A DNA stretch of 64,000 nucleotides from JANMCE01 sp963791625 (GCA_963791625.1 CAWBTA010000001.1:62001-126000), one strand, 5' to 3'; positions 1 to 8,994 are shown, counted from the stretch's first letter. The notes: a model not told the origin generated them from the letters alone. Made by a program: numbers and translations.

Positions 1-536
1 GTTGATGGCGCTGAGGATTTCGACGCGTTTGATGCTGTCGATGCCGAGGTCGGATTCGAGTTCCATTGTGAGGGTGAGCATGCTGGCCGGGTAGCCGGTG
101 CGTTCGGCAACGACGTTAAGCAGCGCGATAGTCAATGACTCCGTCGACGGCGTCGACGTGACGCTTGCAGCAGAAGTGACCGCTGCAGGCGGGGCAGAAG
201 CGACCGGTGCGGCTGAGGCGGGCGTGTTCAACTCGCTCGTGAGGTAGTCGACGATCTGGCCGAGGGTGTTGAGTTTGGCCATGACGGTGATGTCGACTTC
301 GGGGAGGTCGGGGATTGCGGTGTTGATGGCGCTGAGGATTTCGACGCGTTTGATGCTGTCGATGCCGAGGTCGGATTCGAGTTCCATTGTGAGGGTGAGC
401 ATGCTGGCCGGGTAGCCGGTGCGTTCGGCAACGACGTCAAGTAGCGCGGCGGTCAAAGCGTCTGCCGAAGGTGCCGACGTGACGCTTGCAGCAGAAGTGA
501 CCGCCGCGGGCGGGGCAGAAGCGACCGGCTCCCGGT
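1..536 (-). repeat. Tandem ACP-encoding repeat, 321-bp period (second copy truncated)
   Basis: Bases 1-116 are identical to bases 322-437, and similarity continues with scattered changes to about 215/536. The 321-bp period equals 107 codons: one ACP plus its Ala/Pro linker. The array runs off the left edge, so the copy number is unknown. Confidence 0.9.
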
Positions 537-3500
537 ATGGCCGCGGTGCTGGCGCCATGACCTGCGGCGCGATGACGGGCATCGGTGGCGCTGCCATCGG
601 CGCGGGAATGGGCGCCGGCGCGAGTGCGTGCGGTGCGGTCACAACGATGGCCGGTGCGGCTGATTGCACGACAGGCGAGGTTGGACCCGAGATGCCCGCC
701 AGTTGCCCGAGTACCGCGATACTGCGATGCGCTGCGTCGAGGAATGCGCTGTGGGCCTGAGCCATCGAGTTCAGGTATGCCGTATGGGCTTCGGCTGTTT
801 GCTGTTGGATGGCCTGATAGGCGGCGAGCACACCGGGGGCGGCCGCCGGGGCGGCCATGGGAACGGCCGGGGATACCGTCGGTATCGGGGCCGCAACCGC
901 GGACGCCGCGATCGGCGCGGGCGCGGCCGTGCGCGCTGGCGCGGCGTTCGGACCGACCAAGTCGGCCAAGTCCTTGGGGGGGTACGGGCTGTCGTAGTTG
1001 GAGCCGTCGATCATGAGTGTCAATGCCGGTTTCGTGATGTCGAGTGGGTTCGTGAGATCTGCATAGTCGTTGCCGAGCGCGCCGAGATTCATGCCGGCTC
1101 CGGCCGCGGCCAGTTGCGCAATGCCGTCGAGGAACGCTGCGAGGCTGTCGGGGTTCTTCTTGTCGAGCCGAATAGCTCGGTGCTCTCGGCCTTTCAGGAT
1201 GTGACCTATGAGCGCGGTGAGTGTCGCTGCCGGCCCGACCTCCACAAACGTACGTGCCCCCTGGTCGTACATCGCCTCGATCATCTCAACGAAGCGAACC
1301 GGGTTCGCGAGTTGGCGGCCGAGCTGGGCGCGTATGGCCGCAGGTTCGATCGGGTACGCGGCCGCCGTTTCGTTGGCGTACACGGGCACCGTTGGCGAAC
1401 TAAACGCGATGCCGCTGAGGAACGCTGCGAATGCGTCGCTCGCACCACTGACGATGGGGGAGTGGAAGGCCGTTGCGACAGGCAATCGTTTGCACGCAAA
1501 CCCGTAGGCGCCGAGCGCGGCTTCCATCTGTGCGATGGCGTCGGTGCCACCCGACAGCACAACCTGGGTTGGGCTGTTGTGGTTCGCTACGACGACGTCG
1601 ATGCCTGATTGCTCCACCATCGCGCGCACCTGATCGATGGCACCCGAGACCGCAGTCATCGAGCCAGGCGTCTGTGCGGCTTCAGCCATCAGTTCGCCGC
1701 GGCGTTGCGCAATGCTGATCATGTCGGTTGCCGAGAGCACACCGGCCGCGTGCAGGGCAGTGACTTCGCCAAAGCTGTGGCCGCCGACATGCGCCGCCTC
1801 CAGCCCGATCTGTTGCAGCACCGCCAGCATGCTGAGGCTCGTTGCTCCGATCGCCGGCTGTGCCCACTGGGTGGCGGTGAGCATGGCCTCGTTCGCGTCC
1901 TGCGCGCCGGAGTTGAATGAGGTGATCGGGAAAACGGTGTGGCGAAGCGAGGTATCGCTGCGGCTTGACGCATCCGAGCCATCGGAAACGTCGGAGGCGA
2001 GATCCCATGCGGCCATCGCTTCACCGAAGTTTGTGGCCAGCGCAGCGCCCATGAACAGGTGCTGACTTCCTTGGCCGGGAAACACAAACGCGACGTCGCC
2101 AACGAGCGGACCGACGCCGTAGTGCAAACCGGTTGGCGTCGAAAAGGCCACGGCGGGCTCGCGTTCGATGCGTTCTATGGCTTTCGCCAACAGATCGCAA
2201 AGTGCCGCTTCGTCCGTGGCTACAACCGCCAAGCGTGAGGGTTCGGTGGCACGGTATGCACGCTGACTCGTTTGTGCGAGCCAGGCGAGGTAGCCGGGGG
2301 TGTCGCCGACATCGAGGTGGTGCCGGGCTTCGGCCACGACAGCCGCGCCATCGGCTCCGGTGAGCACCACGAGTTCGGCGTCATTGGTGCGCAGGCGCGG
2401 TGCCCGTCGTGCCGTGCCGATGTATTCCGAGAGTGCGATGTGGAAGTTCGATCCGCCGAATCCGAACGAGCTCACCGACCCGCGACGCTCATGGTTCGCG
2501 CTGCGAACCCAGGGCCGCGTTTTCGTATTCAGGTGAAACGGCGAATGTTCGAGATTGAGGTTGGGATTGGGTCGGTCGATCTTCGCAGTTTGCGGCAGGA
2601 CTTTGTGATGCAGCGCCATCACGACCTTGAACAGGCCTGCCGCGCCCGCGGCTGCTTTCGTGTGCCCAATCTGGCTTTTGACGGAACCGAGTGCGCACCA
2701 CTGACGGTCGGCGCGGCCCGTGGCATTGAACGCGAGTTCAAGCCCACCGAACTCGGCCGCGTCACCCGCTACCGTGCCTGTGCCGTGGGCCTCGATGAGT
2801 TCGACGGTGTCGGGGCCGTACCCTGCTTTCGCATAGGCGTCATCGAGCGCCCGGGCTTGGCCCGACGAGACGGGCGCGTACACGCTTTTCGAGCGACCGT
2901 CGGAACTGGAACCCACACCGTTGATGACGCAGTAGATGTTGTTGCCATCGCGCTCGGCATCTTCCAGCCGTCGCAGCGCCACCATGCCCAGACCTTCACC
3001 CAGCATCGTGCCGTCGGCGCGGTCCGAGAACGGGCGAATGTCTTCCGTCTTGGAGAGCGCCGGCGTTTTCGAGAAGCACATGTACATGAAGATGTCGTTC
3101 ATGGTGTCGACGCCACCGGCAATCACCAGGTCACTGTCACCGAGATACAACTCGTTGACGCCCATCGAGATTGCCGCGAACGACGAGGCGCACGCGGCGT
3201 CGGTCACGCAGTTCGTGCCGCCAAGGTTCAGCCGATTCGCGATGCGTCCGGCCACAACGTTGCCGAGAAGGCCGGGGAAGGAACTCTCGGTCCACTCAGG
3301 ATGCAGACGCAGGATTTCGTCGCATGCGGCCAGCGCCACATCTTCGGCGATACCGGCACGCCGCATACCTTGCAGCCACATCGGTCGACTCATCCGGCTC
3401 GCCATCGCGCCGAACAGTTCCTGACCTGACGTCACCCCGAGAATGACCGACGCCCGTGAACGATCAAGCTCGACGAACTGACCGCGGGTGGCATCGTCGA

Positions 3501-3822
3501 GCACACGCTGGGCCACGATGAGGGCGAGTAGCTGAGCGGTGTCCGTGGAAGGCACCACGCTTGGCGGCACACCGAACCCCATCGCATCGAACGCGATGGG
3601 TTCGAGGAATCCGCCGCGTCGGCCGTACGTCCGGTCGGGCGCCGTGATGTCGGCATCGTAGTGATCGTCGATTAACCAATGGCTCGGCGGGACATCGGTA
3701 ATGCGGTCGGTGCCGGCCAGAATATCGGTCCAAAAGCCGGTTGAGTCGACCGAACCGGGAAAGAGTGCCGACACGCCGACCACAGCAATTGGTGTCCGTA
3801 CAACGTCGGGTGATCGAGTCAT
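1..3822 (-). CDS. pfaA: PfaA-like iterative polyketide/PUFA synthase, KS-AT-ACP-ACP (3' end outside window)
   Basis: Large multidomain synthase of the PUFA-synthase (PfaA) family, which extends acyl chains from malonyl units on tandem ACPs. About 1,274 residues are visible; the C-terminus is cut by the window edge. The ketosynthase lies at about residues 10-430, with catalytic Cys211 in DAACASS, then EAHGTGT and GHTKAAAG. The acyltransferase follows at about 590-890, with Ser683 in GHSFGE. An Ala/Pro-rich linker carries a GSNYDSPYPP motif that I associate with PfaA-type proteins, and then come ACPs with phosphopantetheine serines at 1156 and 1263 (both DLGIDSIKRVEIL). The ATG at 3822 has a GAGGA-type site about 7 bases upstream. 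It follows the pfaD-like gene on the same strand by about 80 bases, so the two are probably co-transcribed. More ACPs and a KR are expected beyond the edge. Family assignment is firm; the product (true PUFA or a related lipid) is inferred. Confidence 0.9.
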   Translation of the reverse strand, partial: MTRSPDVVRTPIAVVGVSALFPGSVDSTGFWTDILAGTDRITDVPPSHWLIDDHYDADITAPDRTYGRRGGFLEPIAFDAMGFGVPPSVVPSTDTAQLLALIVAQRVLDDATRGQFVELDRSRASVILGVTSGQELFGAMASRMSRPMWLQGMRRAGIAEDVALAACDEILRLHPEWTESSFPGLLGNVVAGRIANRLNLGGTNCVTDAACASSFAAISMGVNELYLGDSDLVIAGGVDTMNDIFMYMCFSKTPALSKTEDIRPFSDRADGTMLGEGLGMVALRRLEDAERDGNNIYCVINGVGSSSDGRSKSVYAPVSSGQARALDDAYAKAGYGPDTVELIEAHGTGTVAGDAAEFGGLELAFNATGRADRQWCALGSVKSQIGHTKAAAGAAGLFKVVMALHHKVLPQTAKIDRPNPNLNLEHSPFHLNTKTRPWVRSANHERRGSVSSFGFGGSNFHIALSEYIGTARRAPRLRTNDAELVVLTGADGAAVVAEARHHLDVGDTPGYLAWLAQTSQRAYRATEPSRLAVVATDEAALCDLLAKAIERIEREPAVAFSTPTGLHYGVGPLVGDVAFVFPGQGSQHLFMGAALATNFGEAMAAWDLASDVSDGSDASSRSDTSLRHTVFPITSFNSGAQDANEAMLTATQWAQPAIGATSLSMLAVLQQIGLEAAHVGGHSFGEVTALHAAGVLSATDMISIAQRRGELMAEAAQTPGSMTAVSGAIDQVRAMVEQSGIDVVVANHNSPTQVVLSGGTDAIAQMEAALGAYGFACKRLPVATAFHSPIVSGASDAFAAFLSGIAFSSPTVPVYANETAAAYPIEPAAIRAQLGRQLANPVRFVEMIEAMYDQGARTFVEVGPAATLTALIGHILKGREHRAIRLDKKNPDSLAAFLDGIAQLAAAGAGMNLGALGNDYADLTNPLDITKPALTLMIDGSNYDSPYPPKDLADLVGPNAAPARTAAPAPIAASAVAAPIPTVSPAVPMAAPAAAPGVLAAYQAIQQQTAEAHTAYLNSMAQAHSAFLDAAHRSIAVLGQLAGISGPTSPVVQSAAPAIVVTAPHALAPAPIPAPMAAPPMPVIAPQVMAPAPRPYREPVASAPPAAVTSAASVTSAPSADALTAALLDVVAERTGYPASMLTLTMELESDLGIDSIKRVEILSAINTAIPDLPEVDITVMAKLNTLGQIVDYLTSELNTPASAAPVASAPPAAVTSAASVTSTPSTESLTIALLNVVAERTGYPASMLTLTMELESDLGIDSIKRVEILSAIN

Positions 3823-3902
3823 TGCGTTGTCCTCATTGCCGTGAGCGCCGCCGATAACGAACGCCCGGCGAGCCGATACAGCGTATGCCCTTCAGCCCTG
3901 AT

Positions 3903-5519
3903 TTATTGCAGCGGCCTGGGGCGGTAGTCGAACGCCTCCGGGGGCACAGGCACGCCGTAGGTGCGTAGCTGATGCGCCCGGGTGAGCACCGCTGCGCCTT
4001 CCATGAGGTTCTTCGCGACCTGCGAGGCCGTTCGGTTGGCTGGTTCCGCCAGAAATGAACCGGCAGCCCAGGCGTTGAACGCACCCATGGCCGGACCGCA
4101 CCAGATTTGGTAGTCCATCTGTCGATCGACATCGCCGTCGATCGACCATCGGCTCGACAGCCCGAGATAGGTGCGGAATGTGAGCGCCATCTTGTGGCGT
4201 GGGTCGGCGTCAGCCCGCGTCACCTGTGCAGCGTCGCGGCCATTCCAGAACTCGCGAGTCGAGGCCCAGCACTCGGCCACCGTCATGCCAAGGATGCGCG
4301 TTTCAAGCTCGTGAAGGTCGTTGGCTGGGATCGCGTCGAGCGACGGGTACAGCTTGTAGAGCTCGCCGAGTTTCTTTGCCCGTGGCGCGAACATCGTGCC
4401 GCGCTTGAGTACTTGCAGTTCGACGCCCAATTCGAACATGTCGGCGGCTGGCGCCATGGTGACGTCGGCAATATCGGCCATGGCCAGCATTCGTTTGCCT
4501 TCGTTGGAAAGCCCCGACTCGACGCACGCTTGATTGATTGAACCGGTCAAGACGTACGAGGCGCCCAATGCGAAGGCTGAAGCGACCGCTTGCGGTGTGC
4601 CGATACCGCCGGCGGCGCCAAGCCTGATCGGTCGAGTGTACCCATGCGTCGTCATTGCTTCATCGCGTACGGCTTGGATTGCGCTGAACAGCGGAGCGAG
4701 GGGCCGGTTGTCGGTGTGGCCACCACTATCGCTTTCGATGGTGTAGTCCTCGGCTACCGGGAGGGACGCGGCGAGTTGCGCTTCATCCGCCGTCAGTAGG
4801 CCGTCGACCACGAGTCGATCGAGCAGCGCAGTCGGAGCCGGGTTCATGAAATGGCGTGCTACTTCGGGCCGGGAGATCTTTGCGAATACCATGTTCGGTC
4901 GTTGCACCGCGCCGTTCGCATCGACGTAGATGCCGCTGTAGGCGTAGCGAACGATCGGCGCGGTAAGCGACATGAACGCGGCGGCGGATACCTTGCGCAC
5001 ACCTCGCTTCAGATACAGGTCGGCAACGGCGGCTTCGAGAGCGGGTTCGTGCGGCGAATGAATGAGGTTGAAACCGAACGGCGCACCGGTACCGCCGAGC
5101 GCGGCCACGACTTCGTCGATCGCCGCGCTCACGCGGTCGAGACCTAGGCCGGCCGCGCCGAAGAAGCCGAGGAAGCCGTTGTTGGCCATCTCGATGACGA
5201 GGCGTGTGGTCGCAATGCCATTGGCCATGTCGCCCGTGGCGTACGGGAAGCGAGTGCCGTGCACCTCGTTGAAGCTTCGATCACCGAGCCACTCGGGGAA
5301 GAGAGCCGGAAGGACTGCAATGACGGGCCATGAATCGGTCGTGTCAGTCGCGACGAGCGAGCCGCCCGTCGCTACGCCGTAACGCCCGGTGGCTGGGTCA
5401 ATAACGACGAACGCGCTCTCGCGAATGAGATGCGTCGCTGCGATCAGGTCGTGATCGGCGAACGACGGCGTGGTCGTGCCGCGCCATCCGGCAACGATCG
5501 GGCTGGCGTCAGTGCTCAT
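3903..5519 (-). CDS. pfaD: PfaD-like enoyl reductase of a PUFA/polyketide synthase
   Basis: This 538-residue protein belongs to the PfaD family: FMN-dependent, 2-nitropropane-dioxygenase-like TIM barrels that act as trans enoyl reductases for PfaA-type synthases. Supporting sequence includes the N-terminal GRYGVATGGSLVA segment, FPEWLGDRSFNEVHGTRFPY, NNGFLGFFGAAGL, and the glycine-rich IRLGAAGGIGTPQAVASAFALGA region expected to bind the flavin phosphate. The C-terminal third (QVLKRGTMFAPRAKKLGELY and beyond) is the usual PfaD extension. Length is typical of the family. It sits immediately upstream of the KS-AT-ACP gene on the same strand, the gene pair expected for a secondary-lipid synthase. 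The start at 5519 faces the divergent surface-protein gene across about 200 bases that should hold both promoters. Confidence 0.9.
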   Translation of the reverse strand: MSTDASPIVAGWRGTTTPSFADHDLIAATHLIRESAFVVIDPATGRYGVATGGSLVATDTTDSWPVIAVLPALFPEWLGDRSFNEVHGTRFPYATGDMANGIATTRLVIEMANNGFLGFFGAAGLGLDRVSAAIDEVVAALGGTGAPFGFNLIHSPHEPALEAAVADLYLKRGVRKVSAAAFMSLTAPIVRYAYSGIYVDANGAVQRPNMVFAKISRPEVARHFMNPAPTALLDRLVVDGLLTADEAQLAASLPVAEDYTIESDSGGHTDNRPLAPLFSAIQAVRDEAMTTHGYTRPIRLGAAGGIGTPQAVASAFALGASYVLTGSINQACVESGLSNEGKRMLAMADIADVTMAPAADMFELGVELQVLKRGTMFAPRAKKLGELYKLYPSLDAIPANDLHELETRILGMTVAECWASTREFWNGRDAAQVTRADADPRHKMALTFRTYLGLSSRWSIDGDVDRQMDYQIWCGPAMGAFNAWAAGSFLAEPANRTASQVAKNLMEGAAVLTRAHQLRTYGVPVPPEAFDYRPRPLQ

Positions 5520-5724
5520 AGAGGAACAAGTACGCTACCTGCCACCGGTCGCCGTCGCGTCAGCAGGCCCAAGCTTGGTGAGGGGCCACGACCTGAGACC
5601 ATGCGTGCCCTGAACGAAACCGGTGTCGAGGTGGTTGGCGCCGCGGGTCAAGAATCGCTCAGCTCATGAACAAGTTCGCCTGGCCTTGCTAAAGCAGTGG
5701 CGGGAGGTTGGCGATACAAGAGAC

Positions 5725-7356
5725 ATGGAGAAGCAACCGAGCCGTGTTTCGGCGAACGAGGAACTCGACAGCGGTCGCCGAAGGCACCGCCGCACGGCGC
5801 TCGGCGTGGGCGCAGCAGCCGTCTTGATTCTCGCCGGCGGTGTCTACGCCGCGGCTGCGACGTCTAGCTCGGGGACCGGAATCTCGACTCCGATGCCGAA
5901 GTTGCTCACGGCCGCCCGGGAGCTGGCGGTGTTCCATGCGGTCGAGGCGGGCAACGCGCCACAACAGTTCTCGTTCAACAACTCCTACGTATGGGGCAAC
6001 CTGGGCATCGGACCCGGATCGGTCACCAATTTTTCGGGTGGCTCCAGTCTTATCGGCGACTGCGCCGAGCAGCCGCCCGCGTCCGACCCGACCAAGGGCT
6101 GCGGGGACCTGGAAGAACACAACACATGGACTCGCACTGCCGGCACGTACGCCAGTACCGTCAGCGACCTTCAACCAGTCGTTGCCGATGTTCGCGCCAC
6201 CATTGACGCGGTTCGTTCGCTGGCGGCAACCGAGGTGATCGCTGGCGACCTCACGGCAGGCCAAACGGTGACTTCGGCTGGCTGCGGTTCGGTGAATGTG
6301 ATCCGCGTTTCCGGCGAAGCGGCCGGCGGCATCACGATCTCTGGCTGTGCCACCGACTATTTCGTTTTTGACGTTGCCGGGCAGTACATCGGAACCGGCG
6401 GTCAGACCGTGCTGTCGGGCGTGCCAGCTTCGAGCGTGCTGTGGGTCTTTGGAGGACGTTTACAGAACTCTGGCAGCAACGGAATTCAGGGCACTGCCCT
6501 GTTCGATCAGCCGGCGGCGAACGATGCAGCCGACAACATGAAGAGCTTCGACGGCGCCCTCTATGTCCTGAACGGGAAGCTGAGCTTGGTGTCCGGTGGC
6601 AGGGTCCGCTGGAATCCATTCACGGTGTTCGACTACGGCGATGCGCCCGAAAGCTACGGCACCGTTTACAGCCCCACGTCGGGAGCGGCGCGACACAAAC
6701 TGGTTTCTGACGGGCCTTCGATTGGTCAGAGCCCCGCTTCTGAAACCGACGGTCCTCGCGGGAGTACCGGTACGACCGACCTTGACGACGGGGTCATCCT
6801 CCAGCCGACCTACACGACGGGCCAGCCGGGCTCGATCGACGTCATGACAAACAATCCATCGACTCGGTCCGCGACGTTGAACTGCTGGATGGATCTGGAC
6901 GGCAACGGCACATTCGATGCCATGGAGTGGCAGTCAGCACCCGTGGCTGCCGGCACGCTGAACGGCAGCACCCACTTCGCCTTTGGAAGTATCGCGGTCC
7001 CTGCTGGTGCCACGACCTACGTTCGCTGCCGTGTCAGCACTGACGCCGCCGCAATCAGCCAACCGGTGACCCCAGTGCCAACCGGTGCGCCCTCGCCCGC
7101 GAGTGGCGATCCGTACTTCCCGTATGACAAGTCGAGCTATGAAGAAAATGATCGGTGGCCTGACGGCGAGGTCGAGGACTACCCCCTAACGATCTCGCCA
7201 CCGATCGTCGCCACGACAACCACGACCACGCCAACCACGACAACGACCGTCCCGCCGACCACGACAACGACTGTGCCGCCGACCACGACAACGACCGTGC
7301 CGCCGACCTCCACAACGACTGTCTCCGCAGGGCCGTCCCCGATACGCCTCACGTAG
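5725..7356 (+). CDS. Secreted choice-of-anchor-A surface protein with Thr/Pro-rich tail
   Basis: Predicted exported protein of 543 residues. After a basic start it has one hydrophobic segment (about residues 23-45, RRHRRTALGVGAAAVLILAG) that can act as signal peptide or anchor. Next is a choice-of-anchor-A-like domain (AVFHAVEAGNAPQQFSFNNS to WNPFTVFDYG), then a FDYGDAPESYGT segment and a C-terminal region ending in GEVEDYPL, both common in bacterial adhesins and cell-surface proteins. The tail is a low-complexity TTTTTVPP repeat, likely a wall-spanning stalk. No LPXTG motif is visible. I chose ATG 5725 because an upstream in-frame start at 5623 would put 34 charged residues before the signal segment. 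The last residues (VSAGPSPIRLT) do not look like a natural end, and an MMPL remnant begins in the same frame just after the stop. Function unknown; adhesion or envelope role inferred. Confidence 0.75.
   Translation: MEKQPSRVSANEELDSGRRRHRRTALGVGAAAVLILAGGVYAAAATSSSGTGISTPMPKLLTAARELAVFHAVEAGNAPQQFSFNNSYVWGNLGIGPGSVTNFSGGSSLIGDCAEQPPASDPTKGCGDLEEHNTWTRTAGTYASTVSDLQPVVADVRATIDAVRSLAATEVIAGDLTAGQTVTSAGCGSVNVIRVSGEAAGGITISGCATDYFVFDVAGQYIGTGGQTVLSGVPASSVLWVFGGRLQNSGSNGIQGTALFDQPAANDAADNMKSFDGALYVLNGKLSLVSGGRVRWNPFTVFDYGDAPESYGTVYSPTSGAARHKLVSDGPSIGQSPASETDGPRGSTGTTDLDDGVILQPTYTTGQPGSIDVMTNNPSTRSATLNCWMDLDGNGTFDAMEWQSAPVAAGTLNGSTHFAFGSIAVPAGATTYVRCRVSTDAAAISQPVTPVPTGAPSPASGDPYFPYDKSSYEENDRWPDGEVEDYPLTISPPIVATTTTTTPTTTTTVPPTTTTTVPPTTTTTVPPTSTTTVSAGPSPIRLT
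7237..7322 (+). repeat. 24-bp tandem repeat encoding TTTTTVPP
   Basis: Three nearly exact 24-bp units (7237-7260, 7261-7284, 7285-7308) and a partial fourth encode the Thr/Pro stalk of the surface protein. Such arrays vary in copy number by slippage. Confidence 0.85.
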
Positions 7357-7723
7357 TTCAGCAAGGCTGCCGTGGCGTCGATCGGAAGGGTCCGTGACCG
7401 GTATGTGCCGGACGCATTCCCACCCAACACGGCCAAGCAGGTGCTGGTCGGGGGCCAGACCGCGTTCAACAAAGACTTCTTCGACCTTGCAGACCGGTAC
7501 CGGCCCATCGTGTTCGCGTTCGTGCTCGGCATGTCGTTCCTGCTGCTGACCATCGTGTTCCGATCGATCGTCGTGCCGATCAAGGCGATCATCATGAACC
7601 TGCTGTCCGTTGCAGTGGCTACCGGACCTTCACGTGGAAGGGGCCGAGCCGACGAACATCCGTGGCCTCGAATCGCTGGAGCCAAATGCGCCGAAGCCGG
7701 AGCGCGAACGCCAGAAGACCTGA
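7357..7723 (+). pseudogene. Remnant of an MMPL/RND-family transporter, truncated and internally deleted
   Basis: Two pieces of one MMPL-type membrane transporter are joined. Bases 7357 to about 7615 encode SKAAVASIGRVRDRYVPDAF, VLVGGQTAFNKDFFDLADRY and a transmembrane segment (IVFAFVLGMSFLLLTIVF) through IIMNLLSV, which is the second half of an MMPL protein. From about 7616 another reading frame encodes WLPDLHVEGAEP and ends at the TGA at 7721-7723; this is the usual C-terminal end of these proteins. The last transmembrane helices between them are missing, as is everything before the loop. The remnant starts directly after the TAG of the surface-protein gene and in the same frame, so the left junction probably lies at or inside that gene's end. 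No functional product is expected. Confidence 0.8.
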
Positions 7724-7922
7724 TCACTGGGGCACATCATGCAAGGAACAGACGAAACCTTGCGGAAGTGTTGACTATGGCATGCCGCGCCACTTCTAGC
7801 ATGCGTCGATGGGTGAGGGCAGGAGAACCGCAGAGCTGAACGTCGCCAGCTCTCCGGTCCGGCACCAATGCTCAAGCGGGCTCGACGTCCGCGGCGGCTG
7901 CGGCGTTTCGAATCTGCAGACC

Positions 7923-8465
7923 ATGAGCGCCGGTGACCTCATCGACGGCTGCCGCCGCGGCGACGAACGCTGCTGGGCCGAGATGGTTGCGCGCTACGAA
8001 CCCCTGGTCTTCAACATCGCCCGCCGAAATGGCCTCGCACCCTCCGACGCCGCCGACGTCACCCAGTTCACCTTCGCCAAGCTGCTGCAGGAGATTGATG
8101 TACTCCGCGACGTCAACCGACTGGCGGCGTGGCTCGGCATCGTGACCAGGCGGGAGGCATGGCGGGTGGGTCAGAAGTGCCGGAACGAAGCGAACCGCGA
8201 GCTGACACCTCCCGATGGGATCGATGAATCGTCGACCGAGCTCATCGCCCACTGGCAGACCCGCGAGGCAATCGCATCGGCGCTCCAAGAAATCGGATCT
8301 CCCTGCCGCGAGGTCATGTACTGGCTCTTCCTCGACCCAGAAGCCCCGTCGCATGCCCAGATCGCCGAACGCCTCGGTCGAGCGACAGGCGGCGTCGGCC
8401 CGCTCCGAATGCGCTGCCTCGAAAAGCTCCGGCCACTCTTGAGCGACTACTTCCATGACCAGTGA
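7923..8465 (+). CDS. ECF-like sigma-70 family RNA polymerase sigma factor
   Basis: Predicted 180-residue sigma factor. An N-terminal region-2-like helix set (CWAEMVARYEPLVFNIARRN, DVTQFTFAKLLQEID) is followed by a C-terminal region-4 helix-turn-helix (SHAQIAERLGRATGGVGPLR, CLEKLRPLL). The size and two-domain layout fit an extracytoplasmic-function type. I take ATG 7923 (MSAGDLIDGCRRGDE) as the start because conserved sequence begins there; longer in-frame starts add unrelated residues. Its 3' end overlaps the next gene by 11 bases, and that gene overlaps the CHAT gene, so the sigma factor is translationally coupled to the module it probably controls. No typical zinc anti-sigma factor follows. 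Targets are unknown; self-transcription of the operon is an inference. Confidence 0.88.
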   Translation: MSAGDLIDGCRRGDERCWAEMVARYEPLVFNIARRNGLAPSDAADVTQFTFAKLLQEIDVLRDVNRLAAWLGIVTRREAWRVGQKCRNEANRELTPPDGIDESSTELIAHWQTREAIASALQEIGSPCREVMYWLFLDPEAPSHAQIAERLGRATGGVGPLRMRCLEKLRPLLSDYFHDQ

Positions 8466-8994
8466 GCCCAACCCGGCAGGATCGGGCGACACGCCCCCGA
8501 TCGGCGACCTCGAGAAGTGGCTCGATGCTCGTGCCACGCTGGGCCTCGAACAGGCCCCCTCGTCGCTGCGAATGCGGCTGCTATCGATGTTTCGGCCGGT
8601 TCCATCGCCGGCCGTCCTCAACGAGATGTTCGACGCCATCGCCGAGCTCCTCGTCGACAGTCGCGACGAACTGGCCGGCTCGGCCGTGCGCGGGGCCGTT
8701 GCGGCTCGCAAGTACCAGTTGGTGTTCGAGATGGATATTGCTGAGCTCGTGTTGTACGTCGAACCCCAGGCGAGCGGGCGGGTGCTTGTGCATGGCCAAG
8801 TGTTCCCGCTCGGCGACGCGGTCGCCGAAGGTCCCGTCCACGTCGCAGTCCACGACTCCCCGGAGCCGGCGATCACCACCGACGAGTTCGGCCGTTTCAC
8901 GCTTGCCATGCCCATCGAGGGCACGTTGGTGGTCACCGTCGGTGGAAGTCGCATCCGTGTTCCGCTGCCGCGGGACGACACCTATGACGACTGA
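8455..8994 (+). CDS. Unknown small protein between sigma factor and CHAT protease
   Basis: 179-residue protein with no family I can name. Residues about 15-60 look helical (DLEKWLDARATLGLEQAPSS, LRMRLLSMF). Residues about 75-175 look like a beta-sandwich (YQLVFEMDIAELVLYVEPQA, VHGQVFPLG, TTDEFGRFTLAMPIEGTLVV), resembling carboxypeptidase-regulatory-like or CNA-B-like folds. There is no signal peptide or transmembrane segment, so it should be cytoplasmic. It starts inside the sigma-factor gene (11-base overlap) and its stop overlaps the start of the CHAT gene. This is the slot where an anti-sigma factor often sits, but no zinc-binding anti-sigma motif is seen. It could be a sigma regulator or an adaptor or substrate of the CHAT protease; both are inferences. 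Confidence 0.7.
   Translation: MTSEPNPAGSGDTPPIGDLEKWLDARATLGLEQAPSSLRMRLLSMFRPVPSPAVLNEMFDAIAELLVDSRDELAGSAVRGAVAARKYQLVFEMDIAELVLYVEPQASGRVLVHGQVFPLGDAVAEGPVHVAVHDSPEPAITTDEFGRFTLAMPIEGTLVVTVGGSRIRVPLPRDDTYDD

Noticed and set aside
2272..3429. Long plus-strand frame of 385 codons opposite the polyketide synthase
   Set aside because: The minus-strand frame encodes unmistakable KS and AT motifs; the opposing frame is a high-GC codon-bias shadow with no family motif.
7179..7727. Minus-strand frame with a long Val/Gly repeat
   Set aside because: It is the complement of the Thr/Pro repeat and MMPL remnant and has no domain of its own.
8462..8983. Upstream extension of the CHAT protein by 174 residues
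   Set aside because: This part lies in the frame of the 179-residue gene and is Arg/Ser/Pro-rich shadow sequence; ATG 8984 is in the coupled position.
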